A stretch of 64,000 bases of DNA, from NCBI RefSeq assembly GCF_017315735.1, contig NZ_JAFLRK010000010.1, positions 1-64,000 on the forward strand, written 5' to 3'. The DNA comes from Paracoccus shandongensis (GTDB lineage: Bacteria; Pseudomonadota; Alphaproteobacteria; Rhodobacterales; Rhodobacteraceae). Positions within the stretch are counted from its first letter, which is position 1. Each line of letters starts with the position of its first letter. The notes beneath the pieces were generated by a model. It was not told the DNA's origin and made no database searches. It worked only from the letters and a program-made list of their open reading frames with translations. Made by a program: the position numbers and the translations under genes. Of this stretch, positions 43,988 to 52,590 are shown in pieces.

Positions 43988-45490
43988 ATGAAAAAGACGC
44001 TTCTTCTAACCAGTTGCCTGGCGCTGACGACCGGCATGGCGCAGGCGGGCGACGGCATCCTGACCGTCGCCACCATCGGCGAGCCGCCCACCTTGGACGC
44101 GATGCAGACGCCCACCGACATCGTGCTGACCATCGGCCAGCACATCTTCGAGACGCTGTTCACCTATGACGCGGCGTGGCGTTCGGTTCCGCTTCTGGCG
44201 GCGGCGATGCCCGAGGTGTCGGAAGACGGCCTGACCGTGCGCATCCCGCTGCGCGAAGGGGTGACGTTCCACGACGGCAGCGGTTTCGACAGCGCCGACG
44301 TGGTGGCCTCGCTGGACCGCTGGATGGCCGTCAACTCGAAGGGCAAGCAGGTGGCCGAGGTCGTCGAAAGCCTGGCGGCGGACGGGCCGAACGCCGTCGT
44401 GTTCACGCTGAAATCGCGCTATTCGCCGCTGCTGGCGACGATCTCTCAGGCGGCGATCATCCTGCCTTCCGAAAAGGTCGCGGACGAGCTGACCGAGTTC
44501 GTGGGCACCGGCCCCTATGCCCTGAAGGAACGCAAGCCCGACCAGTACACGCAGCTTGTCCGCTTTGACGGCTATCAATCGCCCGAGGGCGAGATCAGCA
44601 ACTATGCCGGCAAGCGCGAGGCCATCGCCCGCGAGATCCGCTTTGTCCCCGTTCCCGACGCCAACACCCGGGTCGAGGGGCTGATCTCGGGCCAGTTCGA
44701 TTACGCGGATTCCCTGCCGGTCAGCGCCCATGACCGCGTCAAGGCCAGCGACACCGCCACCCCGGTCATCTTTGAAAACACCGGCTGGGTGTCCATGAAC
44801 ATGAACATGAAGGAAGGGCTGCTGACCAACAAGGATCTGCGCCACGCCGTGCAACTGGCGCTGAACCCCTAGGACATGATGCTGGCGGCCTTCGGCAGCG
44901 AGGAATTCTTCAGCGTCGATGCTTCGCTGTTCCCCGAAGGCTATCCCTGGCACACAAAGGCGGGGGTCGCGCGTTACGGCACGGGCGATCCTGAAGGCGC
45001 CGCGAAGTTGCTGGAAACCGCGGGCTATGACGGCACGCCGCTGCGCATCCTGACCAGCCGCCAGTACGAATTCCACTACAAGATCGCCGAGGTCGCCAAG
45101 GCCTATCTAGAGGCCGCGGGCTTCAAGACCGACCTGCAGGTGGTGGACTGGGCCACGCTGACCCAGCGGCGCGGCGATCCCGCGCAATGGGACATCTTCA
45201 TCACCCATTCCAACTTCCCCGGCGATCCCAGCACGATCAACACCATCACCGACAGCTATCCGGGCTGGTATGTCTCGGACCAGAAGACGCAGGCGGTGAA
45301 TGCCTATCTGGCGGCGACATCGGACGCGGAAAAGGTCGCGGCGTGGGAAACCATCCAGACCGTGATCTATGACGACGCCCCGCTGTTCAAGGTCGGCAAC
45401 TTCAATGCCGTCTCGGGGATCTCGAAGGCGGTGGGGGGGTACGAGCCGACCTACTGGCCGCATTTCTGGAACGTCACCCCCAAGGAGTAA
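43988..45490 (+). pseudogene. Peptide ABC transporter substrate-binding protein with in-frame amber codon
   Basis: The reading encodes a 500-codon SBP of the DppA/OppA family: signal peptide TLLLTSCLALTTGMAQA, then GEPPTLDAMQTPTDI, FTLKSRYSPLLATIS, VGTGPYALKER and later WDIFITHSNFPGDPS. A single TAG at 44870-44872, after LALNP, interrupts it; the downstream part continues in the same frame from DMMLAAFGSEEFF to the end. One base change from GAG or CAG would explain it. The protein would stop at residue 294, lacking lobe II. Everything else is intact, so the lesion is recent, a sequencing error, or read through. Confidence 0.85.
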
Positions 45491-45496
45491 GCAGGA

Positions 45497-46447
45497 ATGA
45501 ACCGGGTCATCCGCGCCTTTCTCAGACGCCTGATGGGCATGGCGGTGGTGTTGCTGATCGTGGCGACGCTGGTCTTCATCATCGTCCGGGTGACACCGGG
45601 CGACCCGGCCGCCGTGATGCTGGGCAGCGATGCGACGCCCGAGGACATCGCCCAGCTGCGCGAGAAGATGGGCCTCAACGCGCCGCTGATCGTGCAATAC
45701 GGGCAGTTCATGGCCGGGCTGCTGCGCGGCGACCTGGGCCGGTCGATCTTTCTGGACCAGTCGGTCGGCCAGGCGCTGCTGTCGCGCGCCGAGCCGACCT
45801 TCTTCCTGACGCTGTTTTCCATCCTGATCGCCACCGTCATCGCCCTGCCGGTCGGGATCCTGTCGGCGGTGCGACGGGGTTCCGGCTTTGACCAGGTCGT
45901 GGTGACGGTGACGATGGTGGCGGCCAGCGTGCCCAGCTTCTGGCTGGGGCTGATCCTGATCCAGGTCTTCGCCGTGCAGCTTGGCTGGTTTCCGGCCTCG
46001 GGCTATGGGGGCCCCGATACGCCCTTCCTTTATCGGCTGGCGCATCTGGTCCTGCCGGCGGTGACGCTGGGGGTGGTCAATTCGGCGCTGATCACCCGCT
46101 TTACCCGCGCCGCCATGCTGGACGTGCTGGGCGACGACTATGTCCGCACCGCCCGCGCCAAGGGCGCGTCCGAAAGCCGCGTGGTGCTGAAGCACGCTTT
46201 CCGCAACGCCATGGTGCCGATCATCACCGTGATCGGCCTGTCGGTGGCGATGCTGGTCGCGGGCGCGGTGGTGACGGAAACCGTCTTCGGCCTGCCGGGC
46301 GTGGGCAACCTTGTCGTCTCGGCGGTGTTGCGGCGCGACTATCCGGTGATCCAGGGCGCGCTTCTGGTGGTCGCGGCCATCTATGTGCTGATCAACTTCA
46401 TCGTCGACATGCTGTATGTCGCCGCCGATCCTCGGGTGCGGATATGA
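45497..46447 (+). CDS. Peptide ABC transporter permease, DppB type
   Basis: A 316-residue inner-membrane protein with six predicted segments. The TM1 pattern is followed by VRVTPGDPAAVMLG, and the permease loop DDYVRTARAKGASESRVVLKHAFRNAM is the EAA motif that contacts the ATPase. It follows the binding-protein gene by six bases and its stop overlaps the next permease as ATGA. Substrate class (di/oligopeptide or opine-like) is inferred from family. Confidence 0.93.
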   Translation: MNRVIRAFLRRLMGMAVVLLIVATLVFIIVRVTPGDPAAVMLGSDATPEDIAQLREKMGLNAPLIVQYGQFMAGLLRGDLGRSIFLDQSVGQALLSRAEPTFFLTLFSILIATVIALPVGILSAVRRGSGFDQVVVTVTMVAASVPSFWLGLILIQVFAVQLGWFPASGYGGPDTPFLYRLAHLVLPAVTLGVVNSALITRFTRAAMLDVLGDDYVRTARAKGASESRVVLKHAFRNAMVPIITVIGLSVAMLVAGAVVTETVFGLPGVGNLVVSAVLRRDYPVIQGALLVVAAIYVLINFIVDMLYVAADPRVRI

Positions 46448-47292
46448 CCTCTTTCAACCTTTTTTCCGGCTTGCGGCCGCTGCTGCGCAACCGCGCGGTG
46501 ATCGTCGGCCTGGTGATCCTGGCCGTGGTCCTGCTGGCCGCGATCCTGGCGCCATTGCTGGCGCCCCATGCCCCGAACAAGCTGTCGATCGTGAACAAGC
46601 TGCAACCCCCCTCGGCCGTCCATCTGTTCGGAACCGACGAGTTCGGCCGCGATATCCTGTCGCGGGCGATGTATGCGGGGCGGATCTCTCTGCTGGTCAG
46701 CCTGGGGGTGGTGGCGCTGTCCACGGTGCTGGGGGTGATCCTGGGCGTGGCGGCGGGCTTTTTTCCGCGCCTCGACACGCCGATCTCGCGGCTGCTGGAT
46801 GCGATGATGTCCTTTCCCGACATCCTGCTGGCGATCGCGCTGGTGGCCGCACTGGGTCCGTCCCTGCCGACCGTCATCATCGCCCTGGGCATCACCTATG
46901 CGCCCCGGCTGGCGCGGATCGTACGCGGATCGACGCTTGTGCTGCGCGAGATGCCCTATATCGAGGCCGCGCTGACCCTGGGCCTGCCGCTCTGGCGGGT
47001 TCTGACGCGGCATCTTCTGCTGAACCTGGCCTCGCCGATCCTTGTGCAGGCCACCTTCGTCTTCGCCTCCGCGATGCTGGCCGAGGCGAGCCTGTCCTTC
47101 CTGGGCGTCGGCGTCTCGACCGACATGCCGACCTGGGGAACGATGCTGGCGTCGGGGCGGGAATACATCAACAACGCGCCCTGGCTGATGGTCTTTCCCG
47201 GCCTTGCCATCGTCTTCTCGGTTCTGTCGCTGCAACTGCTGGGCGACGGATTGCGCGATCTGGTCGATCCGCGCCTGTCGAAGGAACGTTGA
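46444..47292 (+). CDS. Peptide ABC transporter permease, DppC type
   Basis: A 282-residue second permease with the DppC N-terminus (a first segment, then a periplasmic loop containing HLFGTDEFGRDILSRAMYAGR) and the EAA-like loop EMPYIEAALTLGLPLWRVLTRHLL. The start overlaps the first permease and the next gene begins one base after the stop. Both permeases are intact, unlike the binding protein. Confidence 0.93.
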   Translation: MTSFNLFSGLRPLLRNRAVIVGLVILAVVLLAAILAPLLAPHAPNKLSIVNKLQPPSAVHLFGTDEFGRDILSRAMYAGRISLLVSLGVVALSTVLGVILGVAAGFFPRLDTPISRLLDAMMSFPDILLAIALVAALGPSLPTVIIALGITYAPRLARIVRGSTLVLREMPYIEAALTLGLPLWRVLTRHLLLNLASPILVQATFVFASAMLAEASLSFLGVGVSTDMPTWGTMLASGREYINNAPWLMVFPGLAIVFSVLSLQLLGDGLRDLVDPRLSKER

Positions 47293-47293
47293 C

Positions 47294-49120
47294 ATGAATG
47301 CTTTGCTACACCCTGTCCTGAAGCCCGGGACCAGCCAGGGCCCTGTCTTCAAGGTCGACAGGCTGACAACATCGTTCCGCACGCCCGATGGATGGCGGCC
47401 GGTGATCCGCGACATCAGCTTCCACATAGACAAGGGCGAGACCCTGGCCATCGTCGGTGAATCCGGTTCGGGCAAAAGCGTCACGGCGCTGTCCGCCATG
47501 CGGCTGCTGCCGCGCGACCGGGCGCGCAGCGAAGGCCGCATCTTCCTTGACGGCCGCGACCTGCTGACCCTGGGCGAGGCCGAGATGCGCAAGGTCCGAG
47601 GCGGCCGGATCGGCATGATCTTCCAGGAACCGATGACCTCGCTGAACCCGGTGTTCACGATCGGCAACCAGTTGGCCGAGGCATTGGTCCTGCACAGGAA
47701 CCTGTCCTGGGCCGCGGCGGAAGCCGAGGCCCTGCGCCTGATGGACCGGGTCCGCATCCCCGCCGCGAAATCGCGCCTGCACGAATACCCCCACAAGTTT
47801 TCCGGCGGGATGCGCCAGCGGGTGATGATCGCCATGGCGCTGGCCTGCCGGCCCAAGCTGCTGATCGCGGACGAGCCGACCACCGCCCTGGACGTGACCA
47901 TCCAGGCCGAGATCCTGCATCTGATCCGCGAATTGCAGCGCGAGGAGGACATGGCGGTCCTGTTCATCACGCATGACATGGGCGTGGTGGCCGAGGTGGC
48001 GGACCGCACCGTGGTCATGTTCCGCGGCGACATGGTGGAAACGGGCGCGACGGACGCGCTGTTTGCCCGGCCCAGGGAACCTTACACCCGCATGTTGCTG
48101 GCTTCGATCCCGCAACTGGGCACGATGGGCGCGACCCCGGGACCGCGCCGCTTTCCCGAGGTCGATCCGGCCACCGGCGCCGCCAGCGAGGGCAGGGAAA
48201 TGCCCGTGGTCACGGCAGGAACGGCCCCCGTGGTCGAGGTGTCGAACCTGTCGATCCGGTTCGACCTGCCGCAAGGACGCATCCACGCGGTCGAGGATGT
48301 GTCGTTTTCCATCATGCCCGGCGAAACGCTGGCCCTTGTCGGAGAATCGGGCTGCGGCAAATCGACCACCGGGCGGGCGATCATGCGCCTGCAAAATCCC
48401 ACCGCAGGCAGCATCACCATCGGCGGCCGCGACATCGCATACATGAATGCGCGCGACCTGCGGGGCCTGCGGCGTTCGGCGCAGATGATCTTCCAGGATC
48501 CCTTCGCCTCTCTCAATCCGCGCATCACCGTCGGCAGCGCCATTGCCGAGCCGATGCTGGCGCATGGTGTGCTTGAAAAGCGTGCGGTGCGCGACCGCGT
48601 GACCCAGCTGCTGGAACAGGTCGGGCTGTCCCCCGACATGGCCAGCCGCTATCCGCATGAATTTTCCGGCGGGCAGCGGCAGCGCGTCTCGATCGCGCGG
48701 GCGCTTGCGCTGGAGCCGCAGCTGATCGTCGCGGACGAGGCGGTGTCGGCGCTGGATGTCTCGGTCAAGGCGCAGGTTTCCAACCTGCTGATGGATCTGC
48801 AGGCCAGCCGAGGACTGGCCTACCTGTTCATCAGCCATGACATGTCCGTGGTCGAACGCATCAGCCACCGCGTGGCCGTCATGTATTTCGGCGAGATCGT
48901 CGAGATCGGTCCCCGTGCCGCCGTGTTCGGCAACCCCCGGCATCCCTATACCCGCCGCCTGATCTCGGCGGTGCCGATCCCCGACCCGGCGCGGCGGGGG
49001 ACCAGGATCCCGGCCCTTGCCTCCGAAGAAGCCCGCAGTCCCCTCCGGCCCCTGGACTATGTGCCGCCCAAGCGGCGCTACGACGAGGTGTCGCCCGGGC
49101 ATCTTGTGCAACTGCCCTGA
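47294..49120 (+). CDS. Fused peptide ABC transporter ATPase (DppD-DppF)
   Basis: A 608-residue protein with two complete ABC domains. The first has GESGSGKS near residue 55, FSGGMRQRVMIAMAL and LLIADEPTTALD, then the oligopeptide-type C-terminal piece (REPYTRMLLASIPQL). The second has GESGCGKST, FSGGQRQRVSIARAL and LIVADEAVSALD, where Ala replaces the usual Pro of Walker B. Fusion of the two ATPases in one chain is common in alphaproteobacteria. ATG 47294 is one base after the permease stop. Confidence 0.92.
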   Translation: MNALLHPVLKPGTSQGPVFKVDRLTTSFRTPDGWRPVIRDISFHIDKGETLAIVGESGSGKSVTALSAMRLLPRDRARSEGRIFLDGRDLLTLGEAEMRKVRGGRIGMIFQEPMTSLNPVFTIGNQLAEALVLHRNLSWAAAEAEALRLMDRVRIPAAKSRLHEYPHKFSGGMRQRVMIAMALACRPKLLIADEPTTALDVTIQAEILHLIRELQREEDMAVLFITHDMGVVAEVADRTVVMFRGDMVETGATDALFARPREPYTRMLLASIPQLGTMGATPGPRRFPEVDPATGAASEGREMPVVTAGTAPVVEVSNLSIRFDLPQGRIHAVEDVSFSIMPGETLALVGESGCGKSTTGRAIMRLQNPTAGSITIGGRDIAYMNARDLRGLRRSAQMIFQDPFASLNPRITVGSAIAEPMLAHGVLEKRAVRDRVTQLLEQVGLSPDMASRYPHEFSGGQRQRVSIARALALEPQLIVADEAVSALDVSVKAQVSNLLMDLQASRGLAYLFISHDMSVVERISHRVAVMYFGEIVEIGPRAAVFGNPRHPYTRRLISAVPIPDPARRGTRIPALASEEARSPLRPLDYVPPKRRYDEVSPGHLVQLP

Positions 49121-49151
49121 ACTTTCCGCAAAAGACCGAAAGGACATCATC

Positions 49152-49544
49152 ATGACCATTACCCGACACGGGGTCGGCGCCGGCAAGGGGTCGGGGCAGA
49201 AACCGCTGCCCTTCGCCAAGGCCACCGAGGCGGACGGCTGGCTTTACGTTTCCGGCCAGACACCGATGCGCGACGGCGAGGTGGTGGGCCAGGGCATCGT
49301 CGAGCAGTCCCGCATCGCCATCGAGAACATGCTGCAGATCGTGCGCGACGCCGGTTACGGCCCCGAGGACATCATGCGCGTCGGCGTCTGGCTGGACGAT
49401 GCGCGCGATTTCTGGAGCTTCAACGGCGTCTTTGAAAGCTACTTCAAGGACAATCCCCCGGCGCGGGCCTGCGTGCAGTCGTCGATGGTGGTGGATTGCA
49501 AGGTCGAGGTCGACTGCATCGCCTGGCGCAAGCCTCGGGCCTGA
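49152..49544 (+). CDS. RidA-family enamine/imine deaminase
   Basis: A 130-residue YjgF/YER057c/UK114 protein. It contains GWLYVSGQTPMRDGEVVGQ, NMLQIVRDAGYGPEDIMRVGVWL and the C-terminal ARACVQSSMVVDCKVEVDCIA, where the Arg of the active site is in PPARACVQ. RidA proteins hydrolyse 2-aminoacrylate and related enamines released by PLP enzymes, which fits the D-amino-acid dehydratase/aldolase at the start of the cluster. AAAGGA stands eight bases before ATG 49152. Confidence 0.9.
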   Translation: MTITRHGVGAGKGSGQKPLPFAKATEADGWLYVSGQTPMRDGEVVGQGIVEQSRIAIENMLQIVRDAGYGPEDIMRVGVWLDDARDFWSFNGVFESYFKDNPPARACVQSSMVVDCKVEVDCIAWRKPRA

Positions 49545-49900
49545 AGCCAACCGGTCGGCAAGGCGGCGTGAGGGAAGTCATCCAGGGCATCAGTCAGGGA
49601 TCCTGGCAAAACTGCCCCTTGATGTGGGCCGGAACAACCATGTCCATGCGCTGCCTGCGACGGGCTGGTCGGCCGTGAAAGGCCCGCAGCCCGACAGGTC
49701 CAAAACGAAAAAGGGCGCCGCAAGGGCGCCCAATTCGTGAAGCCTCGACCGTCGAAACGATGAGGCGCCAACGGATCACAAGGCCAGAACCAATACCCGC
49801 ACCACCTGGGGGGCGTGCCCACTCGTTACGCAGGGTGACCTTGTGGGAACTGCCTATGAAACAGATGCGGCGCGGTCATACCCCAAATGGGGTATGCGGC
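49545..49900. other. Gene-free stretch between convergent transcripts
   Basis: Apart from the minus-strand terminator at 49702-49731, no gene or RNA is recognisable in these 356 bases. Short open frames exist on both strands but show no family features or ribosome sites. Confidence 0.5.
49702..49731 (-). terminator. Rho-independent terminator of the LuxR-hydrolase gene
   Basis: On the minus strand GGGCGCC-CTTGC-GGCGCCC (49731-49713) is followed by TTTTTCGTTTTG, a textbook terminator about 170 bases after the LuxR-hydrolase stop. Confidence 0.8.
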
Positions 49901-51673
49901 TTATTTTTTCTGGCGCGCCATGGCGATGATCCTGTCCAGGACAAGGTCGCTGCGCTGGTAAAGGATGAGTTCAGCCGCGTCAGGCACAGGTTCGACGGTT
50001 ATCCTGGGGTTGAGCTTCCCAAGCCTGCCGCAGGCATCAAGATCGATCCCCGGGTCGTCCAGCGGCGCCAGATAAAGCAACGGGATCGCCAGCGCCTGCA
50101 GCGCGGGATCGATCGGGAAGTGGGTCAACTGCAATTCGCGCACAAAGGTGACATGGCCCTGCTTGAGCGCGTGTTCGCAGGCGTTGCGGATCAGGGCAGT
50201 CCAGTCGGGATTGCGCAGGGTGACCTGGTTGATCGGATTGGTGCGGAAGGCCCGCTCCAGATACCAGTCCAGGCCGTGCTGCCGCATCATCCGGTGCCCG
50301 GATTTCGCCATCAGTTCGGCCACCCAGGGGGCGCTTCCGGCCAGTTGCAGCATCACCCGCTGGATCTTCGGAAGCCGCTGGAGGCCGGGGATGTCGAAGC
50401 CCCCCGCATATCCGACCGCCAGGAGGCCGTGGAACCGGCGGGGATCGGCCGCGGCTTCGGCCACAAGCGGCAACACCCCGTCCGCCTGGCCGACCCCCAG
50501 GCAGGGGCGGCCCACGATCCTGTCCAGAAACGCGCGCAGGGCGACGCGGTTGTCCTCCATCACGTCAAGCGACGCGTCGATCGTGCTGTTGCCATAGCCG
50601 GGCCGGGACAGCAGATAAAGGCAGATCCCCGCCTCCTTCAGCCGGGCCTCGCAGTCGGCCGGCAAGAGATAGGTCATCGTCATGCCCCGGGACAGGACCA
50701 CGGGCAGGCCGTGCCGGTCGCCCATCCAGGTCCAGGCGATCCTGCGCCCGCCGCCCGTCTGGATGATGCTTTCGCGGTTCAGCGGGTCGTGCCAGACCGG
50801 GGCTGCCCCCGTCAGCCCGACCTGCTCGCGGCTTGCGACCATGGCAAGAAGACGCATCAGTTCCACGTTCGAGGGGGCGCCCATCTTGCCCATGATCGTC
50901 TTGATCTGGGTGCGGATCGTCAGCAAGGACACGCCCCGCCTTTGGGCGATGGCGTCAAGGTTGCGGGACTGGAAGAACAGCTCGGCCACCTCGCATTCCG
51001 CCTGCGTCAGCCCGAAGGCCTGCTGCAAGCGGTCCCCCGCGCGGGGCGCCCACGCGATTTCCAGCGAGCGGATCGCGATATGGTCCCGGTTCTGGCCCGC
51101 CGCCCGAAGAAGATAGGCTTCCGCCAGAAGGGTTTCGCCGTATTCCCCGGCGGCGGGCAGGATCGTGAGAATGGCGTGCGCCCCGTTATGCCGCTCTCCC
51201 GAGGCGCGCAGCAGCGCGTCGTAATCCTCGCGCGAGCCCGGGGCGATCCGCGCGGGATCGATCTGCCCGCCCTGCCTGACCCCGAAGGCGCGCTCTCCCG
51301 AGATGTTGATGGTGGCCACCCGTCCATTGGGCGAGATGACAAGGGCCGGGCCGGGAACCTCTGACACCGCGACCTTCAACGGGTCGCTGGTCACCGGAGC
51401 GCCGAGATTGTCGAGCGTGTCGCGGAAGATCGCCAACTGGCCAAGCAGGCGCCGCGACACCTTTGTCTGCGGGGTTCCGGCCCCCGAGGTCGTCAGCCTG
51501 CTTTCCCAGCCTGCTATCATGTCCTCGAAGGCCGAGTCGTCGAGAACCGAGCGATAGGTGCTTGCGATCAGGTCCAGGTCCGAGCCGTCTTCCGGGTCCG
51601 CCCCGATATCGAGTTGCGGCGACAGGAACATGTGCTGATCGGCAAGCGGCGTTTTCGATTTCCGACCGGGCAT
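49901..51673 (-). CDS. LuxR-type regulator with C-terminal pseudo-alpha/beta-hydrolase domain
   Basis: A 590-residue protein with three parts. Residues about 60-200 resemble a PAS-like sensor (PGPALVISPNGRVATINISGERAFG). Residues about 216-280 are a LuxR/GerE helix-turn-helix (GLTQAECEVAELFFQ, LDAIAQRRGVSLLTIRTQIKTIMGKMG). Residues about 300-590 follow an alpha/beta-hydrolase pattern (LLSRPGYGNSTID, then the elbow GVGQADG). At the elbow the nucleophile Ser is Ala, and the usual late D-A-G-H reads DAAE, so two of three catalytic residues are missing. ATG 51673 follows AGGAAG; a TTG at 51688 is less likely. A ligand-sensing role for the dead hydrolase is inferred. Confidence 0.85.
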   Translation of the reverse strand: MPGRKSKTPLADQHMFLSPQLDIGADPEDGSDLDLIASTYRSVLDDSAFEDMIAGWESRLTTSGAGTPQTKVSRRLLGQLAIFRDTLDNLGAPVTSDPLKVAVSEVPGPALVISPNGRVATINISGERAFGVRQGGQIDPARIAPGSREDYDALLRASGERHNGAHAILTILPAAGEYGETLLAEAYLLRAAGQNRDHIAIRSLEIAWAPRAGDRLQQAFGLTQAECEVAELFFQSRNLDAIAQRRGVSLLTIRTQIKTIMGKMGAPSNVELMRLLAMVASREQVGLTGAAPVWHDPLNRESIIQTGGGRRIAWTWMGDRHGLPVVLSRGMTMTYLLPADCEARLKEAGICLYLLSRPGYGNSTIDASLDVMEDNRVALRAFLDRIVGRPCLGVGQADGVLPLVAEAAADPRRFHGLLAVGYAGGFDIPGLQRLPKIQRVMLQLAGSAPWVAELMAKSGHRMMRQHGLDWYLERAFRTNPINQVTLRNPDWTALIRNACEHALKQGHVTFVRELQLTHFPIDPALQALAIPLLYLAPLDDPGIDLDACGRLGKLNPRITVEPVPDAAELILYQRSDLVLDRIIAMARQKK

Positions 51674-51940
51674 GGCGTCTTCCTGCAAGTGCGGGAAAAC
51701 CGTAAGCCTTCCCGTGCCGCCTGATCAACCGCCTTTCGCCTGACCGAACCCTTCCGACGATGATGGCCGTCAGGGGCGTATCCGTCCGCAATCCATGGCT
51801 AGGCCGCGATCTGGCACCGGGCCTTGCCCAGCCATGGACCGTGGCCTGTGTCCCCTTTTCTGGCGTAATCAAGGGCGGGGTCTTGGTCGTCTGCCGCCCT
51901 GCCGACTGTCACCCCGCCGCCCGCGGGGCTGCCCCCGCGT

Positions 51941-52432
51941 TCAGGCGGCGCCTTCCGTGGCCCCGCCGCCGCTGCCGTATGTCACCACGCTCAGCCGGCC
52001 GTCGCCCTCGACATGCGCGCTGCGGACCTGGGCGATGGTCTCGACGCCGTTCAGGCGAAGGCTGCCCATCAGCTCGTCCGCCGTCAGCATCTCCTTTTTC
52101 AGGTTGCGGGGGATCATCTGCCCGTCCTTGATGACCTGCAGCGCCTCATGCCCGATCAGCCGCTCGAACCGGGGAAAGCGGAAGGACAGCCAGTTGGCCA
52201 GATAGTTCAGCGCCAGCATCGTCATGATCTGCACCGCGCCATCCACGACCGAGCTGTAGTCCCCCAGGGAATGGGACGCCGCCTCGGTGATCAGCAGCAG
52301 GAACACCAGGTCCATCGGCGCCAGCTCTCCGCCCGTGCGGCGCGGCAGCAGGCGGAACAGCGTCATGAACAGGACAAACAGGATCGCGCCGCGCGCAATC
52401 AGTTCCAGCAAAGGGGTTTCAAGCTCAAACAT
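51941..52432 (-). CDS. DUF421 (YetF-type) membrane protein
   Basis: A 163-residue protein with three N-terminal membrane segments (IARGAILFVLFMTLFRLLP, LVFLLLITEAASHSL, MLALNYLANWLSF). A cytoplasmic domain typical of DUF421 follows, with EALQVIKDGQMIPRNLKKEMLTADELMGSLRLNGV. It is shorter at the C-terminus than B. subtilis-type members but matches proteobacterial ones. The function of the family is not established. It stands alone between the LuxR gene and the TRAP genes. Confidence 0.86.
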   Translation of the reverse strand: MFELETPLLELIARGAILFVLFMTLFRLLPRRTGGELAPMDLVFLLLITEAASHSLGDYSSVVDGAVQIMTMLALNYLANWLSFRFPRFERLIGHEALQVIKDGQMIPRNLKKEMLTADELMGSLRLNGVETIAQVRSAHVEGDGRLSVVTYGSGGGATEGAA

Positions 52433-52590
52433 GGCGGCGGTCCTTCAAGTCCTTGCAGGTGTTCAATCCCCGCTTGTCACCCCGGGTTCCGGCTTCCTTG
52501 GCAAGGCCGCCCCTGCCTCGATGGAACATGCTTCTGCAGGTCGCGGTCGGCTCGGCCGCGTCCAGAAGATCAGGAACGATGCGGCCCTGG

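Noticed and set aside
44876..45490. Separate gene starting at ATG 44876
   Set aside because: It is in the same frame as the preceding binding-protein half and continues its family sequence; it has no ribosome site or signal peptide, so it is the second part of one interrupted gene.
47306..49225. Minus-strand open frame of 639 codons
   Set aside because: It is antisense to the fused ABC ATPase, which has two full sets of nucleotide-binding motifs on the plus strand.
49545..49900. tRNA or other structured RNA in the gap after ridA
   Set aside because: I looked for a cloverleaf and a T-loop consensus on both strands and found none; only the minus-strand terminator is convincing.
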